NCBI GenBank assembly: GCA_017545045.1
Contig: JAFYDA010000027.1
Location: forward strand, 1-41,368
DNA length: 41,368 nucleotides
Origin: Prevotella sp.
GTDB taxonomy: Bacteria; Bacteroidota; Bacteroidia; Bacteroidales; Bacteroidaceae
Direction of reading: 5' to 3'
Made by a program: the position numbers and the translations under genes. The first letter of the stretch is position 1, and every line of letters begins with the position of its first letter. Of this stretch, positions 17,187 to 25,777 are shown in pieces. Under the pieces are notes generated by a model that made no database searches, was not told the origin of the DNA, and was given only the letters and a program-made list of their open reading frames with translations.

Positions 17187-17216
17187 TTGTAATAAAAAAA
17201 AAATTTTATAACTTTG
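17187..17216 (+). promoter_or_regulatory. Promoter of the signalling cluster (TTG-N19-TAACTTTG)
   Basis: The -7 box TAACTTTG at 17209-17216 has a TTG at 17187-17189, 19 bases upstream, in an A/T-rich tract. Transcription would start near 17223, about 18 bases before the first ATG. No other convincing promoter was seen in the short junctions of the cluster, so this is the probable single promoter for 17241-25765 and perhaps beyond. Confidence 0.65.
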
Positions 17217-17240
17217 CACGATATTAGCTAATAATAAAGT

Positions 17241-18179
17241 ATGATTGAAGATAACACCATCAGGCCAGGACAGGTGGATTCAGGTCAAATGAGCATGCAA
17301 CGCGAAGGACTGTGGAGAACCAACAGACCAGAGGAAAGGCTTGATTATCAGCAGCTTCAACAACAAGTGCAGGGTGTAATGTGCCCAAATTGTGGTACCG
17401 TAAACGATGCAGAGTCCATGTTCTGCGCATCGTGTGGAAGTCCATTGCGCATGGGGAGTTGCCCCAACTGTGGCAGTGAAATTGATCCTGAGGCTGACTT
17501 TTGTGAAGTATGCCATAAATACATCAAGAAGAATGTCTGTTCTTTCTGCGGGGCACAGATGAGCGAGAGCGAAGTTTACTGCCATGAGTGTGGTAATCCA
17601 CGTGGAGGCATCGTCTGCCCCATGTGCAATACGCTTAACGACTTCTCTTTCTGCAAGCAGTGCGGAACACCATTGACGCAAGAAGCCAAAATGCTGGTAG
17701 CCGACATGAAAAAAAGGCCAGACTATCAGATGTTGGTAGAAGCGGCACGTGAGCTGGAGGATCTGGAAATCCAGATTCCTTATTCATCAGAACGTGACGT
17801 TGTCAGGGATCAGATGAATGACAAGCTGCGTGAAAGAGTGCTGATGCTATTGGCAAAAGACAAAGGAGTTCAAAATCCGACAATACCCTCAAAAAATACA
17901 CGGAAAATATCACAAGAAGAGCTGACAAAGCGTAAGGATGAGAAAATACAGCTGCTGACAGAGCTTTTGGAAAAAATGGCTGTGCCAGCACAGCCGTCGC
18001 CTGCAAAGGTGCGCAACTACGCTATGGCTCAGAAACCGGCAGGGGTGAGATTAGCCTGGGTTTGCAACTGGAAGCAAGCCATGCACTCCAGTCCATGCGG
18101 ATGTGCCAAGCCCCAATTAGGAGGGAAATGGATTATCTTAGGTAAAAATAGTAAGGACGAGATAAAAGACGACAAGTAA
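17241..18179 (+). CDS. Protein with four consecutive zinc ribbons, first gene of the kinase/AAA/phosphatase cluster
   Basis: A soluble 312-residue protein of unknown function. After a polar N-terminus come four CxxC-x(8-10)-CxxC zinc ribbons: C48/C51/C62/C65, C74/C77/C88/C91, C100/C103/C114/C117 and C126/C129/C138/C141. A charged helical region (about 145-250) follows, then an unrecognised C-terminal segment with WVCNWKQAM and PCGCAKP that could bind a further metal. No catalytic motif is visible. Zinc-ribbon arrays usually mediate protein or nucleic-acid binding. The kinase gene starts immediately after its stop codon (taa then atg), so translation is probably coupled. An adaptor or scaffold role in the cluster is inference. 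Confidence 0.85.
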   Translation: MIEDNTIRPGQVDSGQMSMQREGLWRTNRPEERLDYQQLQQQVQGVMCPNCGTVNDAESMFCASCGSPLRMGSCPNCGSEIDPEADFCEVCHKYIKKNVCSFCGAQMSESEVYCHECGNPRGGIVCPMCNTLNDFSFCKQCGTPLTQEAKMLVADMKKRPDYQMLVEAARELEDLEIQIPYSSERDVVRDQMNDKLRERVLMLLAKDKGVQNPTIPSKNTRKISQEELTKRKDEKIQLLTELLEKMAVPAQPSPAKVRNYAMAQKPAGVRLAWVCNWKQAMHSSPCGCAKPQLGGKWIILGKNSKDEIKDDK

Positions 18180-21137
18180 ATGACTACCAACAGAACGAAT
18201 AACAATCCTATAGAGGATGGCAAAACGATGGCTGTTGTAGGCGGCGCGACCGTCCGCACTATGAGGGGTGTAGAGCAGACAGAATCACCTACTGCGAGTG
18301 ACGTTTTCATACTGCAAGGTCGTAACTACAAAAACATCAAGTGCCTAAGCGACAGTTCTGGAGAGGCACAGGTGTTCCTTGTTGAGGATGAAGAGGGGCA
18401 GCAGCGTGTGCTGAAAGTCTATTACCCAAATTTCGATGTCAATAAAAAGCTGTTACAGACCATCCGCTCGTTCGATTTTGAGATGATTGTCAAGTTGTAC
18501 GAGTTTGGAAAGACCTATGTCGAAGGCAAGCATCGCAACTATGAACTGATGGAATATCTGCGTGGAGGCACACTGAGTCAATATAAGCTGGAAGGTAACC
18601 TGAACCAATTCCGCCGCATTGCTCTCCAATCCGCCGCCGCATTGGCCTACTGCCATAACAAGAACATTCTCCATAAGGACATTAAACCATCGAACTTCTT
18701 CTTTCGTGACGAGGCTCATGAAGAGGTGGTATTAGCTGATTTTGGCATCTCATCAATGATGGAAGATGATGGAAAGGCGCACCGCACGACACAGGCCAGA
18801 ACACCTATCTATGCAGCGCCGGAAATGTACACAGATGTCATTGATGGCGTCGTAGAACTGACGGCTGCAGCAGACTTCTACTCTTTGGGAATGACACTGT
18901 TCGCCCTGTGGCTGGGTGAGAACCCGATGAGTACCAATGAGCGCGTGATGATGCGCCAGAAAAACGAAGGACGACTACCACGACTGAACGAATTACCCGA
19001 CAATGTGAAGCACATTGTACAAGGCCTGACGGCTGTGAACGCCATGAGCCGATGGGGATATGACGAGGTAGAGAAATGGTTCCAGGGTGAGGATGTGCCT
19101 GTTGACATTAGCTCACCATTCCTGAGGTACAAAAACTTTATCGTTGATCCTGAGCGCAACCTTATTGCCGATAATGTCCATGAACTCATTCCGTTATTGG
19201 TAGATAACGAACAATTGGCAAAAGGCTATCTGTACAACGGTCGCATCTGCCAGTGGCTTGAATCGTGTGGAAACATGAAATTAGCCACTGTTGTGAAAGA
19301 TATTGTGGTAAACCGTTATCCTGTCGATCAGCATGCAGGCTTAATGGCTGCCGTTTATGCCATGGAGCCCACCTATCCTTATAAGGATGCAGGTGGTAAC
19401 CTGTGTGACGATATTCATAGCGTGGCCATATCATTGCTGACCTATCAGGACCAGTATTCCGTCATGCTGAAGAATCCCAACGATTCACTGTTCTTGTATC
19501 TCGAATCACACTCAAAGTGTGACGTCGGACGATTACGTTCTTATTTTAATGATGACGACGGTCGCAAGAAAATCGATTATCGTGTGTCTACATTGCGTAC
19601 CGTTTACGAGATAGACAAAGAAATACCCTTCCTTGCAAAATATCCTTCTGGCAATATCGAGCAGATAGTCCACGCTTTTGGGTATGAGCAAATGTCGGAG
19701 GACGACTGGCATAGTCTGACAGACGGGCGGTTACTGTCGTGGATGTTTAGCCATGAAGACGTCATGGCGTGTGAAAGTCTGCGCATTATGACCAAGGAAC
19801 AGCCCTATTCAGAATCACTGGCCTACAAAGTTCTCTACAATATTGACCGTCATGCAGCATACGACCTGCGCAATGCGGACACACCAGAAAAAGTGGGAAG
19901 GCTGCTGGCCGAGCGGCTGAAGAACGCAGAACACCTGAATGACGAGGATTTTGCCCACGAAATGAGTGACATTATAGAGAAAGACGGTCGACTTTCCTAC
20001 TTTGCACAGTTACATGGCTGGATAGAATTACAAGCAGAGGCAACCCGTATCTTCGATATGGAATCAGAGGAGAACCGCGAGCGTCTGGGTGCCTACGACA
20101 TGAAAACGGCAGTCTATAGATTTTGCTGTACATTAGGTGTCACACCTTCCTATCTGCTGCCCGACGGTTATGAACTGACGGACGGCCTGAATCTGAATCA
20201 TTCGCTGAGCTCTCAGATGCGTAATGAAATGCGGAAGGGTAATTTCACACAATGGCTGTCTGTTTTCTACCATGAGAACCCGTCTAATGATTTCGCAGAG
20301 GAATACTCTTACGAGCGCGAGTTAGAGAAATGGCTAATGGCTCTTGGCGAGATTGACATGTCCAACCAGTTTTACAAGCGCTTTGTAGAAGCCCGTGAAA
20401 CGACACTCCAAAAAATGGCCAGTGTGAGAAAGGGATGGAAGAATGCAAAGCGCAAGGAGCAGACATGGAGATTCCTGTTCTACGGGCTATGTGGAATATG
20501 GGTATTGTTAGTGCTTATATTCGGTGTTACCGGGCGCGACTTCATGCTGCGTCATTCGGCAGTAACCATCGGTCTCCCCGTGGGCGGCATGTCAGCTGCT
20601 ATAGTAGCTACACGTGCCTATTTCCGCGGATATGGTTTTGTACTCTCGTTACTATGGGGGGTGCTGGGAGCTCTTTCGTCAATGATTCCTATTACGATGC
20701 TGAAGTATCTTAATGCATCGCATCCATCCTTATTTAATATAGGTATTGTCGTCATAACTGCCATCTACATGTTGATTTGCCATTTGACAGACTTCCGTGG
20801 AGACCAAAAAGCAGACAACAAATTAGTAAACGAAGTATTAGGTGACGATGTTCAATCAACATTGTTAGAACCTCTTTACTATACATTCAAGACCAAGTCC
20901 TTCAAGTTCAAAGGGTCAAAGTTTGGCCTGTTGGACGATGTGACCGAAGAAGTTCGCTCTGTATCTGGCGAGTCTGTACTCCACTATATGTTCTGGTGCG
21001 TGATGATTGCCGCACTGGTGGCAGAGTTCGTGGTGTTCAGTCCAAGTCTGATGAATGTGCGCAACCCCAATCTTGACGGCAAGTGGAAATTGCAGCCCCA
21101 TAAAGTGATTAAACAAATAGAAAAGGATATAGAATGA
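18180..21137 (+). CDS. Membrane-anchored Ser/Thr protein kinase with large unknown middle region
   Basis: A Hanks-type kinase domain spans about residues 45-310. It has a degenerate glycine loop near G61, the ATP lysine K79 (RVLKVYY), catalytic loop HKDIKPSN with D167, DFG at D187 and AAPEMY. The essential residues are present, so it is probably active. Lysine replaces arginine before D167 (a non-RD kinase), which may mean activity does not need activation-loop phosphorylation. The Thr-rich N-terminus (T25, T28, T35, T38) offers possible autophosphorylation sites. Residues about 320-760 are helical and not recognised. About 763-880 form roughly four membrane segments, with one more near 950. 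The start abuts the upstream stop, and the stop overlaps the AAA gene start (atga). Confidence 0.9.
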   Translation: MTTNRTNNNPIEDGKTMAVVGGATVRTMRGVEQTESPTASDVFILQGRNYKNIKCLSDSSGEAQVFLVEDEEGQQRVLKVYYPNFDVNKKLLQTIRSFDFEMIVKLYEFGKTYVEGKHRNYELMEYLRGGTLSQYKLEGNLNQFRRIALQSAAALAYCHNKNILHKDIKPSNFFFRDEAHEEVVLADFGISSMMEDDGKAHRTTQARTPIYAAPEMYTDVIDGVVELTAAADFYSLGMTLFALWLGENPMSTNERVMMRQKNEGRLPRLNELPDNVKHIVQGLTAVNAMSRWGYDEVEKWFQGEDVPVDISSPFLRYKNFIVDPERNLIADNVHELIPLLVDNEQLAKGYLYNGRICQWLESCGNMKLATVVKDIVVNRYPVDQHAGLMAAVYAMEPTYPYKDAGGNLCDDIHSVAISLLTYQDQYSVMLKNPNDSLFLYLESHSKCDVGRLRSYFNDDDGRKKIDYRVSTLRTVYEIDKEIPFLAKYPSGNIEQIVHAFGYEQMSEDDWHSLTDGRLLSWMFSHEDVMACESLRIMTKEQPYSESLAYKVLYNIDRHAAYDLRNADTPEKVGRLLAERLKNAEHLNDEDFAHEMSDIIEKDGRLSYFAQLHGWIELQAEATRIFDMESEENRERLGAYDMKTAVYRFCCTLGVTPSYLLPDGYELTDGLNLNHSLSSQMRNEMRKGNFTQWLSVFYHENPSNDFAEEYSYERELEKWLMALGEIDMSNQFYKRFVEARETTLQKMASVRKGWKNAKRKEQTWRFLFYGLCGIWVLLVLIFGVTGRDFMLRHSAVTIGLPVGGMSAAIVATRAYFRGYGFVLSLLWGVLGALSSMIPITMLKYLNASHPSLFNIGIVVITAIYMLICHLTDFRGDQKADNKLVNEVLGDDVQSTLLEPLYYTFKTKSFKFKGSKFGLLDDVTEEVRSVSGESVLHYMFWCVMIAALVAEFVVFSPSLMNVRNPNLDGKWKLQPHKVIKQIEKDIE

Positions 21138-24100
21138 TTTGTGAGCACTGTCATAAGGAAAACCGAAGCATAGCGAAGTTCTGCCGGTGGTGCGGCAAAC
21201 CACTGGTGAGTCTGAACGTACTCGATAAGTTGGTGGGCCTTGACGAGGTAAAGGCACAACTGAAAACGATTGTCGATACATATACATTCCTGCATTCCCG
21301 CAAGGATATTGCCAATGTACGCCTATCAGTAAATGCAATAATAATAGGTGAAACAGGAACAGGAAAGACCGCACTGGCAGAAATTATCCGTGACTATTTC
21401 TATCAGCATAAGATTATTGAGAAGCCCAAGCTTACTATGGTCGATGCCGTGGACTACAGTCGTTTTGTAGACAAGTGGGACGACAATATAAAAAAGGCAA
21501 AGGAGGGTATTCTATTCTTCGATAATGTGCAGAAGCTGTTGCCTGACAAGTATTCCAATCAGGTGAACCCTCTCGACAAATTGTTCGTGGAAATGGATAA
21601 GTGGGACGATAATCCCATTGTTATCATGGCTGGACTTCCTAAGGGTCTTGATGACTTCCTGGAGAGTAATCCTGCAGTGAAAAATCGCTTCAAGTACATG
21701 TTCAGGCTCCCGACACCTGGTTTCCAAGAATTATGCGATATTGCAAAGATGGAGCTGAAGACGAAATATGGTATTTCCACGTTCTCGCCAGAAGCAGACC
21801 ATCAGTTGTCCCGCTATTTCAAATACCAGATTAAAATAAAAGACGAGACCTTCGGCAATGCCCATCTGGCCTTGAAGACAGCCGAAGATATATTTACGTC
21901 GTTCATTAGCCGTGGCGCCAATGCGGAACAGGTGGAGCGCGACGATATTCAGGGTTACGTCCCCGAGGAGCGCACACTTGAAGACATTCTACATGACCTT
22001 GACAACTTCATCGGCATGGATGGTGTGAAGCAGGCTGTACGGGAGATAGCCTATTCGGTGCAGAACAGTGTTCAACGTGCTGAAAGAGGATTGGGCGAGC
22101 AGGAGAAGATGTCTATGCACATTATTCTCACCGGTAACCCTGGCACGGGTAAAACCACTATTGCCAGAAAGTTGGGTGAAATACTGGCTGCAATAGGCTA
22201 TTTGGATAGTGGTCATGTAGTGGAGGTTGATCGTGCAAAGATGGTAAGTCCATATCAAGGCGAAACGCCAAAGATAGTGGATCGTCTCTGCGACAAGGCT
22301 ATGGGCGGCATCTTATTTGTAGACGAAGCTTACACATTGGCACCATTGAGTCAAGCTGGAGAGCGCGACAATCAGGGAGCACAGGCTTTAGAGAAACTTA
22401 TGAAGCGAATGGAAGATGACCGTGGTAAATTCGTGGTCATCGCAGCCGGCTATCGCATGGAGATGGATAATCTCTTCCGCGTTAATCCTGGCTTTAAGAG
22501 CCGCTTCAACTACTTCCTCAATATTGACGACTACTCGCCTGACGAACTTTACCAGATAATGCTTGTATTCGCCAAGGCAAAGAAATATCTGATGTCTCCG
22601 GAGGCAGAAGAAAAGGCTAAGGAGTGTATCAACACGATGTATAAGTCGCGTGACAAGGATTTTGCCAACGGCCGTACCATGCGTTCGCTCTTCGATGAGA
22701 TTTGCAAGAAGCAGGCACAACGTTTGCAGAACGGCGACATGTCGGCATTGAGCAACGAACAACTAATGACTATAGAGCCGGTCGACATTCCGTTCGAGTC
22801 ACCTAAGGCTGTTGACTATAACGAGTGTCTCAAGAAACTTAACGGTATGGTGGGACTGGCTGCCGTCAAGAAGGAAATCAGTAACCTTGCAGCCTTCCTG
22901 AATCTTCAGATAAGACGTGGAGAAACCAATACCTTCCAAGGCAAGCACTACGTATTCACAGGTAATCCAGGAACAGGTAAGACCACAGTGGCACGCATCA
23001 TGGCCGATGTGTTTAAGACTCTCGGTATTCTGTCACGCGGTCAGCTCGTAGAGGCAGACCGTGCAAAACTCGTGGCAGGCTATAGTGGTCAGACAGCTAT
23101 CAAGACTAATCAGCTGATAGACTCTGCCTTGGGCGGAGTATTATTCATTGACGAGGCATATACGCTGAAATCCAACGATAGTGATTCCTTCGGGGCTGAG
23201 GCTATAGATACGTTGTTGAAGCGATTAGAGGACGACCGTGGCAAGTTCATCTGCATCGTAGCCGGATATACCGACCAGATGCACGATTTCATTGACACCA
23301 ATCCTGGACTGAAGAGCCGCTTTACGCAGACCATCCACTTCGACGACTATTCTCCTGATGAACTGACGCAGATTTTTGAGAATCTGGCAGCCGCCAAAAA
23401 CTTCACGATTAGTGATGACACTAAAGCGGCCATTCACCGTCAGTTTGAACAGCTATACCTACGACGTGACAAGAATTTCGGAAATGCGCGTGAAGCCCGC
23501 AAAGTATTTGACGCAGCAATCGAGAAGCAGAGCCAGCGACTGGTGAACTTCATGAACGATCCCGGATTTAAGGAGGATGACATGTATCGCATCACCATCG
23601 ACGACCTGCCGATGGCTCAGAATGAGAAAGCTCGTCCGTTGGATGAGGTTCTTAATGAACTTGATGACTTCATCGGCATGCGCTCTGTGAAGAACAGCAT
23701 TCGCCGTCTTGCCGTACAGAGTATGTTCATGAAGCAACGTGCCTCCATGGGTGCGGGCAATGTCCAGCAATTGGCCATGAACTTTGTGCTGACAGGTAAT
23801 CCTGGTACGGGTAAGACATCGATAGCCCGGAAGATGGGTGAAATTCTAAATTCTATGGATATTCTGCCCACCAGCCGTGTGTTAGAGACAAGCCGTGCAT
23901 CCCTTGTTGGCAAATACATGGGAGAGACACCGAAGATTGTCAATAACATGTGTGACAAAGCCATGGGCGGCGTTCTGTTTATTGACGAGGCCTACACACT
24001 GAGTGACCAAAACGACCAGTACGGCAAGGAGGCTATCGACACGTTGATGAAACGTATGGAGGACGACCGCGGCAAATTCGTGGTGATAGCTGCCGGTTAT

Positions 24101-24451
24101 AAAGACAAGATGGAGGAATTCATGCAGATGAATCCTGGACTTGCCAGCCGTTTCACACACAAGCTGCATATCGATGACTATAACGAAGACGAGTTGCTGG
24201 CCATCTTCAAGAAAATGGCCCAGAAGGAACAATACACCTTGTCTCCCACAGCAGAGTTCAAAGCGCTTGATGTCATTTTCAAGATGGTGATGAGCAAGAA
24301 TTCCAACTTTGGCAATGCCCGCGAAATGCGCAATCTGCTTGACCAGACTATCCAGCAGCTCTCTATGCGTGTATCTCAAATGCCACCCGACCAAGTGACA
24401 AAGGAGACATATCAGATTATTTTACCAGAAGATATTTTAGATAAAGCATGA
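21134..24451 (+). CDS. Zinc ribbon plus four tandem CbbX/SpoVK-like AAA+ modules
   Basis: A 1105-residue AAA+ protein. A zinc ribbon (C3/C6/C17/C20) leads into four AAA+ modules. Module 1 (about 30-260) has Walker A GETGTGKT with K78, but its Walker B ends in D130-N131 instead of D-E, so it probably binds ATP without normal hydrolysis. Modules 2, 3 and 4 have GNPGTGKT with K340, K616 and K894, and Walker B D397-E398, D673-E674 and D951-E952. Each of these three carries a pore-loop-like YxGxT motif (YQGET, YSGQT, YMGET). The modules match the CbbX/CfxQ/SpoVK branch, whose members remodel protein complexes. Both ends overlap neighbouring genes by atga, implying fixed stoichiometry. The client is unknown. 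Confidence 0.93.
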   Translation: MICEHCHKENRSIAKFCRWCGKPLVSLNVLDKLVGLDEVKAQLKTIVDTYTFLHSRKDIANVRLSVNAIIIGETGTGKTALAEIIRDYFYQHKIIEKPKLTMVDAVDYSRFVDKWDDNIKKAKEGILFFDNVQKLLPDKYSNQVNPLDKLFVEMDKWDDNPIVIMAGLPKGLDDFLESNPAVKNRFKYMFRLPTPGFQELCDIAKMELKTKYGISTFSPEADHQLSRYFKYQIKIKDETFGNAHLALKTAEDIFTSFISRGANAEQVERDDIQGYVPEERTLEDILHDLDNFIGMDGVKQAVREIAYSVQNSVQRAERGLGEQEKMSMHIILTGNPGTGKTTIARKLGEILAAIGYLDSGHVVEVDRAKMVSPYQGETPKIVDRLCDKAMGGILFVDEAYTLAPLSQAGERDNQGAQALEKLMKRMEDDRGKFVVIAAGYRMEMDNLFRVNPGFKSRFNYFLNIDDYSPDELYQIMLVFAKAKKYLMSPEAEEKAKECINTMYKSRDKDFANGRTMRSLFDEICKKQAQRLQNGDMSALSNEQLMTIEPVDIPFESPKAVDYNECLKKLNGMVGLAAVKKEISNLAAFLNLQIRRGETNTFQGKHYVFTGNPGTGKTTVARIMADVFKTLGILSRGQLVEADRAKLVAGYSGQTAIKTNQLIDSALGGVLFIDEAYTLKSNDSDSFGAEAIDTLLKRLEDDRGKFICIVAGYTDQMHDFIDTNPGLKSRFTQTIHFDDYSPDELTQIFENLAAAKNFTISDDTKAAIHRQFEQLYLRRDKNFGNAREARKVFDAAIEKQSQRLVNFMNDPGFKEDDMYRITIDDLPMAQNEKARPLDEVLNELDDFIGMRSVKNSIRRLAVQSMFMKQRASMGAGNVQQLAMNFVLTGNPGTGKTSIARKMGEILNSMDILPTSRVLETSRASLVGKYMGETPKIVNNMCDKAMGGVLFIDEAYTLSDQNDQYGKEAIDTLMKRMEDDRGKFVVIAAGYKDKMEEFMQMNPGLASRFTHKLHIDDYNEDELLAIFKKMAQKEQYTLSPTAEFKALDVIFKMVMSKNSNFGNAREMRNLLDQTIQQLSMRVSQMPPDQVTKETYQIILPEDILDKA

Positions 24452-25005
24452 TTATTTGTCCCAGTTGTAAAGAACAGATAGAAGACAATAGCTACTACTG
24501 TGACCAGTGTGGTCAGGCTTTGCTGTACTGCGACCGCTGTGGGCGTGTTGGTATTGGACGTCGCTGTACTCAGTGCGGTGGCTTAATGGTTCCTGCTGAA
24601 GGGTCCAAGAACGGTGCCGTATCATCGGTTGACCCCGTCTCTCAGACAGCTTCTTCCCGTGCTTTTGCAGGACAGCCAGGTTCCGTGTCTTTGGCATCGC
24701 AGGGCGTTCCCACATTGTTGCTCTATAACACAAGCCTTGACATCCGTATTCAGGGTATCAATGGTGCTGTTATAGGTCGTCGCCAAGGGCCGTATGCCCA
24801 ACAGTTTGAGGGAAACATGTATATATCGGGCGTCCATGCCCAGTTGAAATACAGTGCTTACTCAGGGTGGTGTATTATTGATAAGCATTCGTCAAATGGC
24901 ACAAAACTCAATCAACATCCTATACAACCCGATGTGGAGATGTCACTCAAGAATGGTGACATTGTGGCGCTTGCAAACATCAATCTTCAAGTTATTATCA
25001 ATTAA
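24448..25005 (+). CDS. Zinc-ribbon FHA-domain phosphothreonine reader
   Basis: A 185-residue soluble adaptor. Two zinc ribbons (C4/C7/C18/C21 and C28/C31/C40/C43) are followed by a Ser/Ala-rich linker and an FHA domain (about 88-185). The pThr-binding residues are present: R111 in IGRR, S127 and H130 in ISGVHAQ, and N150-G151 in HSSNGTKLN. FHA domains bind phosphothreonine, so its likely ligand is a target of the neighbouring kinase, or the kinase itself. It overlaps the AAA gene by four bases and is 13 bases from the PP2C gene. The shared zinc ribbons with the AAA and first proteins suggest they assemble together (inference). Confidence 0.92.
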   Translation: MIICPSCKEQIEDNSYYCDQCGQALLYCDRCGRVGIGRRCTQCGGLMVPAEGSKNGAVSSVDPVSQTASSRAFAGQPGSVSLASQGVPTLLLYNTSLDIRIQGINGAVIGRRQGPYAQQFEGNMYISGVHAQLKYSAYSGWCIIDKHSSNGTKLNQHPIQPDVEMSLKNGDIVALANINLQVIIN

Positions 25006-25018
25006 ATAGTCAAAACCA

Positions 25019-25765
25019 GTGAAATTCTGTATCAAGGCAGCCAGCTACGTAGGCTGTATTCGTGAAAGAAACGAGGATATGGTGCTGGTAGGTCAGCAGT
25101 TCGTTCGTGATGATGACTACGCCGAGATTGATGACCTTAATGCCAAAAGTCGTCTTATTGTAGCTCTGGCTGACGGTATGGGTGGACATAAAGGAGGCGA
25201 GGTAGCAAGCAGCGATGTCCTTCATAATCTGGCCTATTATTATGGCGATATGCCTACGGGGCTTAGTGTGCAAGGCTTCATGGAAGCCATTCAAGAATGG
25301 CTTAAATCCATCAACAACATCATCGACTCTAAAGGACGTTCTGAACCCTGTTATTATAACATGGGGACAACCCTTGTTGGCTTTGCTTACTATGAGGGTG
25401 AATTCTTCTGGATGAACTGTGGCGACAGTCGTCTTTATCAGCTTCGTAAAGGAGAATTACGCCAGTTGTCGACAGACCATTCCCTAAATAGTCTCACGGG
25501 AGAAGCCGGTCATTCCAATATCATAGTCAATTGTATAGGCGGCGGCTGCAAAGCGTCATATATAGATATTATGAAATGCACGGAGTCTGTTCATGTCGGT
25601 GACATCTTCATGTTGTGCAGTGATGGATTATCAGATATGGTCACTGATCATCATATACTCGAAATGCTTATGAATGGGGCTGATGCTAACGCATTATGTC
25701 AAGCCGCCATTATTAACGGTGGCATTGATAATGTATCAGTTTGTGTAATAAAAATAGAAGAATAA
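25019..25765 (+). CDS. PP2C-family Ser/Thr protein phosphatase
   Basis: A stand-alone PPM/PP2C phosphatase of 248 residues. The metal-binding and catalytic motifs are intact: RERNED (D20), LADGMGGH (D52), MNCGDSRLYQL, CSDGLSD (D202) and GIDNVSV (D237). It should remove phosphate from Ser/Thr residues using Mn/Mg and is the natural antagonist of the kinase encoded two genes upstream. Translation most likely starts at GTG 25019, since the conserved N-terminal strand begins right there and no in-frame ATG precedes it. It follows the FHA gene by 13 bases and precedes metA by 12. Confidence 0.94.
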   Translation: MKFCIKAASYVGCIRERNEDMVLVGQQFVRDDDYAEIDDLNAKSRLIVALADGMGGHKGGEVASSDVLHNLAYYYGDMPTGLSVQGFMEAIQEWLKSINNIIDSKGRSEPCYYNMGTTLVGFAYYEGEFFWMNCGDSRLYQLRKGELRQLSTDHSLNSLTGEAGHSNIIVNCIGGGCKASYIDIMKCTESVHVGDIFMLCSDGLSDMVTDHHILEMLMNGADANALCQAAIINGGIDNVSVCVIKIEE

Positions 25766-25777
25766 CATTCATTCACT

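Noticed and set aside
17241-25765. Type VI secretion regulatory module
   Set aside because: Kinase, FHA and PP2C match the T6SS post-translational switch in type, but no Tss structural gene, ClpV or Hcp is present, and the AAA+ modules are CbbX/SpoVK-like, not ClpV-like.
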